A stretch of 64,000 bases of DNA, taken from DASUPK01 sp963848955. GTDB lineage: Bacteria > Actinomycetota > Thermoleophilia > Solirubrobacterales > 70-9. How positions within the stretch are numbered: the stretch's first letter is position 1; every line of letters starts with the position of its first letter. Of this stretch, positions 8,198 through 15,463 are shown one piece after another. The position numbers and the translations under genes are program-made. Location: NCBI GenBank assembly GCA_963848955.1, contig CAWKFQ010000010.1, positions 124,001 through 188,000 of the forward strand. Reading direction: 5' to 3'. The notes below the pieces were generated by a model, which was not told where the DNA came from, did no database searches, and saw only the letters and a program-made list of their open reading frames with translations.

Positions 8198-8203
8198 AGC
8201 CTA
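8198..8203 (-). promoter_or_regulatory. -10 element of a leaderless start (mmsA)
   Basis: On the minus strand TAGGCT, then GGATCC (6 nt), then the ATG at 8191. It overlaps the last codon of the LigD phosphoesterase gene. Confidence 0.5.
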
Positions 8204-8875
8204 CCGTCGCCGCGCCCGGCCGCGACGCGCCCGGTGCCGCTGGAATTGGCCGGGCTCGGCCTCCTGGTCGAGCACCTGCTCGATCGTCCGGCCGCTGAGC
8301 ACCGACTCCGGCTGCGAGGAGGTGGGCCTGCGCCGGGCGTCGGAGCCCTCATCGCGCTTCTTGATCAGCAGCCACTTCTCCCGGTCCGAGGGCGGGCCGG
8401 TCCGGACCAGGGCGTAGGCGCCCTTGATCTTCTCGCCGAGCATGAAGATCTTCACGTCGCCCTTCTCGATCGCCTTCCGGAGGTCCATGGGTTCGCCCCG
8501 CCGGGTCTCCGAGATGTTCTGGAAGACGCCGCGGTCCCAGACGATCATCGGCCCGGCGCCGTACTCGCCCTCCGGGATCACGCCCTCCCACTCGAGGTAG
8601 TCGAGAGGGTGGTCCTCGGTTCGCATGGCGAGTCGCTTGTCGCGCGGGTCGAGCGAGGGGCCCTTGGGAATCGCCCACGAGGCGAGCACGCCGTCTGTCT
8701 CGAGCCGCAGGTCGTAGTGCTCCGAGGTCGCCGAGTGCTTCTGGATCGAGAAGCGCGGATGGCTCCGCTTCGCCTTGCCCTTCCCCTTCGTCTTGGCCTT
8801 GCCGCTCGGCTCCCTCGTCTTGGAGAAGTCCCGCTTGCGCTCGTATTCGCTCAGCGCCGCCTTGCGCTTGGCCAT
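8201..8875 (-). CDS. stand-alone LigD 3'-phosphoesterase domain protein
   Basis: 224 aa. Basic linker at residues 1-40 (KAKTKGKGKAKRSH), then the LigD phosphoesterase domain: FSIQKHSATSEHYDLRLE with the catalytic H-x6-H-x-D-x-R core, LASWAIPKGPSLDP, TEDHPLDYLEWEGVIPEGEYG and VWDRG. It removes 3'-phosphate and 3'-ribonucleotide ends before NHEJ ligation. Its ligase and polymerase partners are separate genes in this window (32144-33112 and 35102-36146). The start ATG shares one base with the stop of the upstream WS/DGAT gene (TGATG at 8873-8877), so it is coupled to a lipid gene, which is odd. Confidence 0.92.
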   Translation of the reverse strand: MAKRKAALSEYERKRDFSKTREPSGKAKTKGKGKAKRSHPRFSIQKHSATSEHYDLRLETDGVLASWAIPKGPSLDPRDKRLAMRTEDHPLDYLEWEGVIPEGEYGAGPMIVWDRGVFQNISETRRGEPMDLRKAIEKGDVKIFMLGEKIKGAYALVRTGPPSDREKWLLIKKRDEGSDARRRPTSSQPESVLSGRTIEQVLDQEAEPGQFQRHRARRGRARRR

Positions 8876-10182
8876 CAGACCGCCACCTCCAGCTCTGCGA
8901 TCGAGTCCGCCAGCGCACCGCGCAGGCCGTCGAGGTCGGTGATCGCCTCGGGGTCCGAGCAGAGCCCGAAGGCGAGCTCCCCGCCGAGCGAGATGATCGA
9001 CACCCGGAGGGCGTGGCGGTCGGCGGGCTCGGCGAACGAGCTGAACTGCTCGACCGCGTGCCCGAGGATCAGCGGCCGCTGCCTCGGGCCGGGGACGTTG
9101 GAGACCGAGAGCGCGAATTCGCGCGGCCCCGAGGTCAGCCTGGTCACGCCGCGATAGAGCGGGCGGAAGCGGCCCAGGGCGTGGAAGAAGGCGTAGAGCG
9201 TGTCGGCATCGTGGTCGAGTTTCCGCTCGCTCGTCTCCGTGTTGATCATCCGCAGCCGGGCGGCCGGGTCGGGTTCGGAGATCGGCAGATCCAGGTTCAT
9301 GAAGGAGTCGCGGTTGCCGAGTTGCCCCGCATCCTCCTCCTGCGCGTGCAGGCAGACGGGGCACTGCACCCGGAGGTCGTCGGCGATCCCCCCGACCTGC
9401 GGTAGCCAGCGGCGAAGGCCTCCGGCGACCACGGCGAGTACGACGTCGTTCACGGTCACGCGCTCGGCCGCACCGTGCTCGATCCGCTTCAGCCGCTCGA
9501 GTGGGAAGCTCGTCCAGGCGACCTCGCGGGCCGGGCCGATGTGCTGGTCGAGTTTGGTGTCCCGACCGGGGCGGAGCTCTCGCCGGAGTGCGGCGGGAAG
9601 GCCCACCACGACCCGCGCCTCGCGTGCCTCAGCTGCCGGGGCCTGCGCAGGGCGGGCCGGACTTGCGGGCGACGGTTGGTCGTCCTCTTCCCAGAGCAGC
9701 CCGGCGATCAGCCTGATCGCGCTCACCCCATCCGCCATCGCGTGGTGGATACGACCGACCAGCGCGACTCGCTCTCCGGTCAGCGGCAGGGCGTCGAGGC
9801 GCCACAGCGGCCGGGTGTGGTCGAGGCGCTCGGAGAGCAGGTCCCCGACGGCGCGGCGGAGCTCCTCGTCGGAGAGTGGGTCCGCATGGTGCGGCTCGGC
9901 GACGTGCCAGGCGAGATCGACCTCGGGGGCGTCGACCCATGCCGGCCGGCCGAGGCCGAAGCGCGGTTCCTCCACACGCTGGCTGAGTCTCGGAAAGGCA
10001 GCCATTCGCTCACCCACCTGCTCGCGGAGGCGCTCCACCGAGAGCGCACGGCCGCCAGACCCGGGCGCGACGATCAGGACCTTGCCCGTGTGTCCCTTGA
10101 TCACGGGTGATTCGAGGCGCAGGATCTGCGCGTCGTCCTGGGTGAGCTTCTCTCTCCCGCCTGTTGGCATGGTCGGGATCAT
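8875..10182 (-). CDS. WS/DGAT-type wax ester synthase/diacylglycerol acyltransferase
   Basis: 435 aa from ATG 10182 (ATG 10170 also possible). Contains IHHAMADG near residue 140, the HHxxxDG acyltransferase motif of wax ester synthase/DGAT enzymes, and FMNLDLPISEPDPAARLRM, TRLTSGPREFALSVSNVPGP and AVEQFSSFAEPADRHALRVS in the C-terminal DUF1298 half (NVPGP is a family hallmark). It esterifies acyl-CoA with a fatty alcohol or diacylglycerol to form storage lipid at the membrane. Translationally coupled to the LigD phosphoesterase gene. Divergent from csbD, whose promoter lies between the two. Confidence 0.87.
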   Translation of the reverse strand: MIPTMPTGGREKLTQDDAQILRLESPVIKGHTGKVLIVAPGSGGRALSVERLREQVGERMAAFPRLSQRVEEPRFGLGRPAWVDAPEVDLAWHVAEPHHADPLSDEELRRAVGDLLSERLDHTRPLWRLDALPLTGERVALVGRIHHAMADGVSAIRLIAGLLWEEDDQPSPASPARPAQAPAAEAREARVVVGLPAALRRELRPGRDTKLDQHIGPAREVAWTSFPLERLKRIEHGAAERVTVNDVVLAVVAGGLRRWLPQVGGIADDLRVQCPVCLHAQEEDAGQLGNRDSFMNLDLPISEPDPAARLRMINTETSERKLDHDADTLYAFFHALGRFRPLYRGVTRLTSGPREFALSVSNVPGPRQRPLILGHAVEQFSSFAEPADRHALRVSIISLGGELAFGLCSDPEAITDLDGLRGALADSIAELEVAV

Positions 10183-10210
10183 CCCGCCCGCGGCCGTCGC
10201 TGTCACGTCC

Positions 10211-10235
10211 GTTTCTCGCGGTGAGGGCCGGGTAC
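10211..10235 (+). promoter_or_regulatory. SigB/SigF-type stress promoter of csbD
   Basis: GTTT at 10211-10214, a 15-nt spacer and GGGTAC at 10230-10235. This matches the actinobacterial/Bacillus general-stress sigma consensus (GTTT, N14-16, GGGTA). It lies 35 bp before the csbD ATG, and CsbD itself is the classical SigB-controlled small protein. Confidence 0.65.
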
Positions 10236-10269
10236 CCCAGTGGAGAACCGACAAAGGAGACGATCAGAG

Positions 10270-10455
10270 ATGGGTGAACACATCGATGAGGCGAAGGGAC
10301 GCACCAAGGAGGCGGCCGGAGACCTCACCGACGACGAGAAGCTGAAGCGTGAGGGCAAGATCGATCGCGCGGTCTCGAGCGTCAAGGAAACGGTCGACGA
10401 CGTGGCCGACAAGGTGAAGGAGAAGGTCGGCAAGGATCGGAACCCGAACGACTGA
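10270..10455 (+). CDS. CsbD-like general stress protein
   Basis: 61 aa, highly charged: MGEHIDEAKGRTKEAAGDLT followed by KLKREGKIDRA and VKETVDDVADKVKEKVGK. This is the CsbD fold, an amphipathic helical stress protein of unknown mechanism. The start is fixed by AAAGGAG at 10253-10259, ten bases before the ATG. Its promoter is a good SigB/SigF match (10211-10235) and a perfect terminator follows at 10487-10518, so it is a monocistronic stress-induced unit. Confidence 0.92.
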   Translation: MGEHIDEAKGRTKEAAGDLTDDEKLKREGKIDRAVSSVKETVDDVADKVKEKVGKDRNPND

Positions 10456-10486
10456 CCGCCCGTCTGAAGAACTGAGGCAGGAGACT

Positions 10487-10518
10487 GGACCGGAGCACAC
10501 GCTCCGGTCCTTTCTTTT
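10487..10518 (+). terminator. rho-independent terminator of csbD
   Basis: Perfect 10-bp stem GGACCGGAGC (10487-10496), ACAC loop, GCTCCGGTCC (10501-10510), then TTTCTTTT. Confidence 0.93.
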
Positions 10519-10663
10519 GGCGATGGGGAGAACTACCTACTCGAATCCCGCAGTTCGCCCCGATGACGCAGGCTCGGGCGGCGGACAGAATGGCTGCGCC
10601 AAGGGGAGCAGGAAACCACGAAAAAGCGCAGGGAGAACCCGCCCGCCGCCAGATTCGATTCAC
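10519..10663 (+). other. gene-free segment between two plus-strand terminators, possible small RNA
   Basis: No convincing coding frame on either strand and no tRNA, SRP, RNase P or tmRNA pattern. Because csbD already ends at 10518, the strong second terminator at 10664-10696 implies another transcript starting inside this 145-nt stretch, or a back-up terminator. No clear promoter was found. Confidence 0.3.
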
Positions 10664-10696
10664 ACGGGCCGCCCTAGGGGGGCGGCCCGTTTTTTT
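10664..10696 (+). terminator. second rho-independent terminator
   Basis: Stem ACGGGCCGCCC (10664-10674), loop TAGGG, GGGCGGCCCGT (10680-10690), then an uninterrupted T-run to 10696. The T-run is on the plus strand. It abuts the stop of the minus-strand membrane gene at 10695, which it could also serve less efficiently. Confidence 0.88.
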
Positions 10697-11459
10697 ATGC
10701 GGGATCGCCCTCGCGATCGCTGTACAGGGCGTCCGCCATCTCTGCGGGGGCCTGCGCCTCGCCGCGCATCTCGAGCAGACGGATCGCGACGATCACGATC
10801 ACGAGGCCTTCGAATGGCTGGAACAGGCCCTCCGCTGCCAGATCGACCGCCGTTTCCAGCGCGAAGCCGTGGAAGGGGATGGCGATTGCCTGCACCGCGA
10901 GCTCGGTGAACAGGATTACCCCGACGACGGTCGCGAACACCCGTCGGAAGTTTCCGCGGACGAGCTCGACGCTGCGCCTCATCGCATCGATCGGCCCGCG
11001 GTGCTCCAGCTTCATCACCGCCGGGGAGATCCCGACGTAGGCGAGGAAGACCAGGCCCGGCACCACCAGGAACAGGATCCCGAGCGCGAATCCGAAGCTG
11101 AGCAGGAGGTCGAGAACGATCAGGCCCCCGATGGGCAGCGACCTGATCAGAGTCGAGAGTGGCGGGAGCGGCTTTCCCGCTCGCCAATCGATGTCGGCGG
11201 CGGCGGTCAGCCCAGCGTAGATCGCCTGACCCATGAGATTGATGGCGGTCGTGAGCAGGATGGCCCCGAGCAGCGCGATGTCCTTCGCGCTGCGAATTCC
11301 GTCGAGGTTGCCGCCCTCGAACGCCGTGTCCAAGATGGACTGCGGCAGCAGGATGACGATTGCCGCCGGGATCAGGAATCTCCAGTGGCGGCCGTACACG
11401 GTGAACATCTCGCCGAATACGGCGCGTACGGAAAGCGTCTGCCCGGCCGAGTCGTTCAC
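10695..11459 (-). CDS. multi-pass membrane protein
   Basis: 254 aa with about six hydrophobic segments: FLIPAAIVILLPQSIL, IALLGAILLTTAINLMGQ, GGLIVLDLLLSFGFALGIL with FLVVPGLVFLAYVG, VFATVVGVILFTELAVQ and LVIVIVAIRLLEM. The LVVPGLVFLAYVGISPAV plus RGPIDAMRRSVELVRGNF pattern is that of YciC/glycerophosphodiester-phosphodiesterase membrane domain proteins found widely in Actinobacteria; role unknown. GTG start at 11459 overlaps the stop of the DUF429 gene (GTGA at 11456-11459), so the two are coupled. Confidence 0.8.
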   Translation of the reverse strand: MNDSAGQTLSVRAVFGEMFTVYGRHWRFLIPAAIVILLPQSILDTAFEGGNLDGIRSAKDIALLGAILLTTAINLMGQAIYAGLTAAADIDWRAGKPLPPLSTLIRSLPIGGLIVLDLLLSFGFALGILFLVVPGLVFLAYVGISPAVMKLEHRGPIDAMRRSVELVRGNFRRVFATVVGVILFTELAVQAIAIPFHGFALETAVDLAAEGLFQPFEGLVIVIVAIRLLEMRGEAQAPAEMADALYSDREGDPA

Positions 11460-12211
11460 GTCTCCAGCAGGTGGGGGAGGGGATTGGTCGGCAGGTGGAT
11501 CCAGCCCTCGCGGGTGGCGCGGTCGGCTTCGTCTCCCGGTTCGGGCGGCTGGGTCAGGCCGAGCGCCGCGGCCCGCGCGACGAGCGAGCAGACCAGCGCG
11601 TCGAAGCAGTTGTGGTCCGAGCTGGCGAGCTCCCGCTGCTGCATCGTCATCTCGACGCTGCCGAGACCCTGCTCCAGCTGGCCGAGGAGCTCGGGCAGCC
11701 GGGCGGCGCCGACCCGGCTCTTGTAGCCGGTCGGGGAGAGACCCCAGGTGGTGAGTGCGGGCGCCGGATAGGCCTCGATCACCTTGCCCGACCCGGCCCG
11801 GTCGACCGGCTCAGCGCGCGCGGCGAGGCGGTCGAGCAGGTACGCGCAGCGCATCGCGACCACGCCGATCAGATCGGTCGAGACGCTCAGCGGCCGGCGG
11901 ACGCCATGCTCGATCAGGCGGCGGTCGGTGGCCCGGAAGCTGAGCTGGAAGCGGTAGAGGTCCTGGTCCTCTCCGCTGCCTGGCCAGCCCGCGCGGTTGC
12001 GGTGGGCCGACACCGCCTCCACGAACTCGTCTGGCCAGCCGAACGGTGCATCGATTGCGACCTTGTCGGCGCCCTCGATCGCATCCAGCAGGAAGGCGTC
12101 GTCCAGCCCGGAGCGGAGCCCCGAGACGATCGGCCGCGCCGGCCCCCACTCGATCGCACAGGCGCTGGTGTTGGCCGGCTGCGCCGCGAGGTCGATCCCG
12201 AGCGTGCGCAC
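11456..12211 (-). CDS. DUF429 protein (predicted RNase H-like nuclease)
   Basis: 251 aa from a GTG at 12211 (VRTLGIDLAAQPANTSACAIEW). The N-terminal G-I-D-L-A strand, VAIDAPFGWP near residue 55 with a second acidic residue, and SDHNCFDALVCSLVARAAAL near the C-terminus are the motif set of DUF429, thought to have an RNase H fold with Asp/Glu metal ligands. Activity is unproven. A longer open frame upstream was rejected because it overlaps the divergent Nudix gene. Coupled to the membrane protein downstream. Confidence 0.85.
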   Translation of the reverse strand: MRTLGIDLAAQPANTSACAIEWGPARPIVSGLRSGLDDAFLLDAIEGADKVAIDAPFGWPDEFVEAVSAHRNRAGWPGSGEDQDLYRFQLSFRATDRRLIEHGVRRPLSVSTDLIGVVAMRCAYLLDRLAARAEPVDRAGSGKVIEAYPAPALTTWGLSPTGYKSRVGAARLPELLGQLEQGLGSVEMTMQQRELASSDHNCFDALVCSLVARAAALGLTQPPEPGDEADRATREGWIHLPTNPLPHLLET

Positions 12212-12254
12212 CCGGCGATGGTATTCGCGGTCCAGGGGTCGGGAGTGGCCGGGG

Positions 12255-12260
12255 TAGGCT
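12255..12260 (+). promoter_or_regulatory. -10 element of a leaderless start (Nudix)
   Basis: TAGGCT, then GCATCG (6 nt), then the GTG at 12267. Confidence 0.5.
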
Positions 12261-12266
12261 GCATCG

Positions 12267-12755
12267 GTGAGCCGCGAGGACTTCGAGATCGGGGACGTCA
12301 AGCCGGATATCTCCGCCGCCGGCGGCGTGCTGCTCGCGCCGGACAAACACGGGCACACCAACGTTGCGGTGATTCACCGCCCCAAGTACATGGACTGGTC
12401 GCTGCCCAAGGGCAAGCTCGAGGAGGGCGAGGGCTGGCAGGAGGCTGCGCTGCGTGAGGTGGAGGAGGAGACCGGGTATCGGGGCGAGCCGATCGCCGAG
12501 CTCCCCCACATCTCCTATCTGGACCGCAAGGGCCGCCGGAAGCTGGTCCGCTACTGGCTGATGGAGCCCATCGAGGGGAAGTTCGAGCCCCACGGAGAGG
12601 TCGACGAGCTCCGCTGGGTGACTCCGGACGAAGCCGACGAGCTGCTCACCTATCCCCACGACAAGGCGCTGGTCCACAAGGCGCTGCGGCGCCACCGCTG
12701 GCGCCGGGTGATGCGGATCCTGACTCCGTGGTCTCGGCAGCCGCTGCCGATCTGA
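12267..12755 (+). CDS. Nudix hydrolase (MutT-like)
   Basis: 162 aa, GTG start. A complete Nudix box GKLEEGEGWQEAALREVEEE followed by TGY occupies about residues 50-72 and gives the Mg-binding REVEEE. The preceding KYMDWSLPKG is typical of the MutT1/diadenosine polyphosphate group. It would hydrolyse a nucleoside diphosphate linked to some moiety X, such as an oxidised nucleotide or Ap4A. No C-terminal histidine phosphatase domain is fused, unlike mycobacterial MutT1. Confidence 0.92.
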   Translation: MSREDFEIGDVKPDISAAGGVLLAPDKHGHTNVAVIHRPKYMDWSLPKGKLEEGEGWQEAALREVEEETGYRGEPIAELPHISYLDRKGRRKLVRYWLMEPIEGKFEPHGEVDELRWVTPDEADELLTYPHDKALVHKALRRHRWRRVMRILTPWSRQPLPI

Positions 12756-12833
12756 GCCCCCGAGGCCAGTAACGGGACGGCTCTACGATGGACTGGGGAG
12801 TACGCAACTGACTTCGACGGAAGGACCAGCATC

Positions 12834-13355
12834 GTGACGAACAACACCGAGACCGCGATCCTCGCGGGAGGCTGTTTCTGGGGAGTGCAGGAGCTGCTCC
12901 GCCAGCGCGACGGCGTCATCTCTACCCGCGTCGGATACACGGGCGGGGAGAACGCGAACGCGACCTACGGGAACCACCCCGGCCATGCCGAGGCGGTGGA
13001 GATCGTCTTCGATCCGGAGCGGATCTCTTACCGGGACATCCTCGAGTTCTTCTTCCAGATTCACGATCCGACCACCAAGGACCGGCAGGGGAACGACATC
13101 GGCTCGAGCTACCGCTCGGAGATCTTCTATACGACCGACGAGCAGCGCCGGGTCGCGGAGGACACGATCGCCGACGTCGAGGCCTCCGGCATCTGGCCAG
13201 GAAAGGTCGTGACCGAGGTCAGCGAGGCCGGACCGTTCTGGGAGGCCGAGCCCGAGCACCAGGACTACCTGCAGCGCTACCCGAACGGCTACACCTGCCA
13301 CTTCCCGCGCCCCGACTGGAAGCTCCCGCACCGCGAGGCCGCGGCGCAGAGCTAG
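12834..13355 (+). CDS. msrA: peptide-methionine (S)-S-oxide reductase
   Basis: 173 aa. The catalytic GGCFWG is at residues 12-17 (Cys14) and is followed by RVGYTGGENANATYGN and HAEAVEIVFDPERISYRDIL, both MsrA signatures, and GSSYRSEIFYTTDEQ. Reduces methionine-S-sulfoxide in proteins. The C-terminus HREAAAQS has no Cys, so recycling must use a resolving residue elsewhere or be of the one-Cys kind. GTG start at 12834 with AAGGA at 12821-12825. Followed by a very strong hairpin at 13393-13429. Confidence 0.95.
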   Translation: MTNNTETAILAGGCFWGVQELLRQRDGVISTRVGYTGGENANATYGNHPGHAEAVEIVFDPERISYRDILEFFFQIHDPTTKDRQGNDIGSSYRSEIFYTTDEQRRVAEDTIADVEASGIWPGKVVTEVSEAGPFWEAEPEHQDYLQRYPNGYTCHFPRPDWKLPHREAAAQS

Positions 13356-13392
13356 TCCCGATTCGGGGTCGGACAACCCCCCCGACCACAAT

Positions 13393-13429
13393 TGGCGCCT
13401 TAGTCGCCCTATGCGCGACTAAGGCGCCA
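13393..13429 (+). terminator. 15-bp perfect hairpin after msrA
   Basis: TGGCGCCTTAGTCGC (13393-13407), 7-nt loop, GCGACTAAGGCGCCA (13415-13429). No T-run follows, so it may be a terminator, an RNA-stabilising 3' structure, or part of the long cold-shock leader. Confidence 0.6.
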
Positions 13430-13434
13430 GAAGC

Positions 13435-13456
13435 GCCGCTTTGCAGGGAAAGCGGC
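13435..13456. repeat. dispersed small hairpin, copy 1
   Basis: GCCGCTTT, loop GCAGGG, AAAGCGGC. The same arms recur with small changes at 26817-26838 and 27943-27964. Upstream of the cold-shock gene. Confidence 0.45.
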
Positions 13457-13612
13457 ACTTCCGCTGAGGCTCTCGCTTTTCGCGCGAAGGAACGCCTAGA
13501 CTGGTTCCTCGGGTCGAGCATCCGTTCGATCAAAGTAGTGCCCTCGCGTTTTCGCAGTCGTTGCCTCCGGGCACCCTCCGCGTTCGCAGTGCACCCAGAC
13601 GGAGGGACCAAG

Positions 13613-13816
13613 ATGGCCACAGGAACAGTGAAGTGGTTCAACGACGACAAGGGCTTCGGATTCATCACGCCGGAGGACCCCGGCAAGGACCTGTTCGTGC
13701 ACCACAGCGCGATCCAGGGCGACGGCTTCAAGTCGCTCGCCGAGGGCGCAAAGGTGAGCTACGACGCCGAGCAGGGCGCCAAGGGCCCGGCGGCCGCGAA
13801 CGTCCAGGCGCTTTAG
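13613..13816 (+). CDS. cold-shock protein (CspA family)
   Basis: 67 aa OB-fold single-stranded nucleic-acid chaperone. RNP1 KGFGFI at residues 14-19 and RNP2 LFVHHSAI at 29-36 are intact, with the hallmark TVKWFNDDKG start. ATG at 13613 is set by GGAGGGA at 13601-13607; longer frames upstream lack support. The 257-nt stretch after msrA holds two hairpins (13393-13429 and 13435-13456) and an AGGAAC/GTTCCT pair around 13490-13507, which could form a structured cold-responsive leader. An 8-bp gap leads to the next small gene. Confidence 0.96.
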   Translation: MATGTVKWFNDDKGFGFITPEDPGKDLFVHHSAIQGDGFKSLAEGAKVSYDAEQGAKGPAAANVQAL

Positions 13817-13824
13817 GAGAAGGC

Positions 13825-13971
13825 ATGGCCTCAGGCAGCAAGCGGAAGACCACGATGGCGAAGATCAACCGTGAACGCAAGGTCCGCGAGCGTCGGCTCG
13901 AGAAGCAGGCCAAGAAGGCTGCGCGGAAGCAGGCGGCCGCGGACGCCCGCGCCGACTCCGCGACTAGCTGA
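13825..13971 (+). CDS. small basic protein cotranscribed with csp
   Basis: 48 aa: MASGSKRKTTMAKINRERK, then a continuous Arg/Lys/Glu/Ala helix (ERRLEKQAKKAARKQAAA). TAGGAGAAGG precedes the ATG at 13825 by a few bases and overlaps the csp stop; ATG 13855 is an alternative. The composition suggests an RNA- or ribosome-associated helix, but no family is recognised. Confidence 0.7.
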   Translation: MASGSKRKTTMAKINRERKVRERRLEKQAKKAARKQAAADARADSATS

Positions 13972-14074
13972 ATCAGCAACGGGGCTGGCTGGTGGTCATG
14001 ATCGGCACCAAGAGCACGCCGCAGATCCCGGTCCATTGCGGGTAGGCGCCCGGCTCAGCCGGCGGGCCCCTCGA

Positions 14075-14080
14075 TAGCGT
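14075..14080 (+). promoter_or_regulatory. -10 element of a leaderless start (amine oxidase)
   Basis: TAGCGT, then TCGCCC (6 nt), then the GTG at 14087. Confidence 0.45.
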
Positions 14081-14086
14081 TCGCCC

Positions 14087-15463
14087 GTGCCCGCCGCGCC
14101 CGGACGACCAGAGGCCGACGTCATCGTCGTGGGCGCGGGCCTGGCCGGCCTTGTGGCCGCCCGCCAGTTGGTCGCCGCGCGCCGCAGCGTGCTGGTGCTC
14201 GAGGCGCGCGATCGGGTCGGTGGACGCACCGCAAACGCCTCGATCGGCGCGGGCAAGGTGACCGAGATGGGAGGGCAGTGGGTCGGGCCGACTCAGGACC
14301 GGATGCTGGCCCTCGCCTCGGAGCTCGGCGTCGAGACCTTCCCCACCCACCATGAAGGCCGCAATCTGCTTGACCTGCGAGGCAAACTGCGCCGCTACAA
14401 GGGGACGATCCCGCGGCTCGCTCCGTGGGTCCTGCTGGACATCGACCGGGCGCGCCGCAAGGTGCGCCGCGCGGCACGCCGGGTGCCGGCGGACGCGCCC
14501 TGGACGGCGCCGAAGGCGAATGAGCTCGACTCCCAGACGCTCGCCACCTGGATTCGCAAGGCAGCCCGCACGAAGAAGGCGCGGAGCCTGCTCGAGATCG
14601 CGACCGGCACCGTGATGGGAACGGGGACCGCGGAGCTGTCCGCCCTCTGGATGCTCTCCTATGTCAACTCGGCCGGCGGCTTCGATGCACTGATCGATGT
14701 GGAGGGTGGCGCCCAGCAGGACCGCTTCGTCGGTGGCTCCCAGCTGATCTCCCAGCGGCTCGCCGCGGAGCTCGGCGACGATCTCGCAGTCTCCGCCCCG
14801 GTGCGCCGGATCGTGCAGGACGGCGGTGGGCTCGAGGTCGAGGCCGACGGCATCCAGGCGCGTGCTCAGCGGGTGATCGTGACCGCGCCGCCGCCGCTCG
14901 CGGCACGGATCTCGTTCGCGCCCTCCCTCGGCGGTCGACGCGATCAGCTCACCCAGCGGATGGCGCACGGGGCGCTGACCAAGTGCGCAGCTGTCTATCC
15001 GGAGCCGTTCTGGCGGGAGCAGGGGTTGAGCGGCCAGGCGGTCAGCGACAGCGGGCCCGTGGCAACCACCTTCGACAACTCGCCCCCGGACGGCACACCC
15101 GGGGTGCTGCTCGGCTTCATCGCCGGGGCCGAGGCGATCCGCCATGCCCGCCGCTCGGAGGCTGATCGCCGGCGGGTGGTGCTGGAGTGCTTCGAGCGGC
15201 TCTTCGGCGAGCAGGCGGCGAAGCCGGGGATCTACCTGGAGACCGCTTGGGCGGAGGAGGAATGGAGCCGCGGCGGTCCGGTGTGTTCCTTCGCGCCCGG
15301 TGCGCTCGTCCACTGTGGTGAGGCGCTGCGCCAGCCGGCCGGGCGGATCCACTGGGCGGGTGCCGAGACGGCCACCGTCTGGTGCGGCTACATGGAGGGC
15401 GCCGTGCGGTCGGGAGAGCGCGCGGCCGAGGAGGTCCTCGATGCGGAAGGATGGCGGCTGTGA
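14087..15463 (+). CDS. flavin-dependent amine oxidase
   Basis: 458 aa, GTG start. Residues 10-40 give the FAD-binding dinucleotide fold DVIVVGAGLAGLVAA...LEARDRVGGRT, and GGQWVGPTQDRM near residue 63 and a C-terminal GRIHWAGAETATVWCGYMEG are characteristic of the monoamine oxidase/putrescine oxidase group. In place of the Cys that links FAD in MAO the sequence has TVWCGY, so covalent attachment is possible. It would oxidise a primary or polyamine to an aldehyde with H2O2 release. Followed with overlap by an amidase, which suggests amine/amide catabolism. Confidence 0.9.
   Translation: MPAAPGRPEADVIVVGAGLAGLVAARQLVAARRSVLVLEARDRVGGRTANASIGAGKVTEMGGQWVGPTQDRMLALASELGVETFPTHHEGRNLLDLRGKLRRYKGTIPRLAPWVLLDIDRARRKVRRAARRVPADAPWTAPKANELDSQTLATWIRKAARTKKARSLLEIATGTVMGTGTAELSALWMLSYVNSAGGFDALIDVEGGAQQDRFVGGSQLISQRLAAELGDDLAVSAPVRRIVQDGGGLEVEADGIQARAQRVIVTAPPPLAARISFAPSLGGRRDQLTQRMAHGALTKCAAVYPEPFWREQGLSGQAVSDSGPVATTFDNSPPDGTPGVLLGFIAGAEAIRHARRSEADRRRVVLECFERLFGEQAAKPGIYLETAWAEEEWSRGGPVCSFAPGALVHCGEALRQPAGRIHWAGAETATVWCGYMEGAVRSGERAAEEVLDAEGWRL

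Noticed and set aside
10519..10663. tRNA-like TCGAATC and GATTCGATT strings
   Set aside because: No acceptor or anticodon stem can be drawn on either strand; the T-arm stem does not pair.
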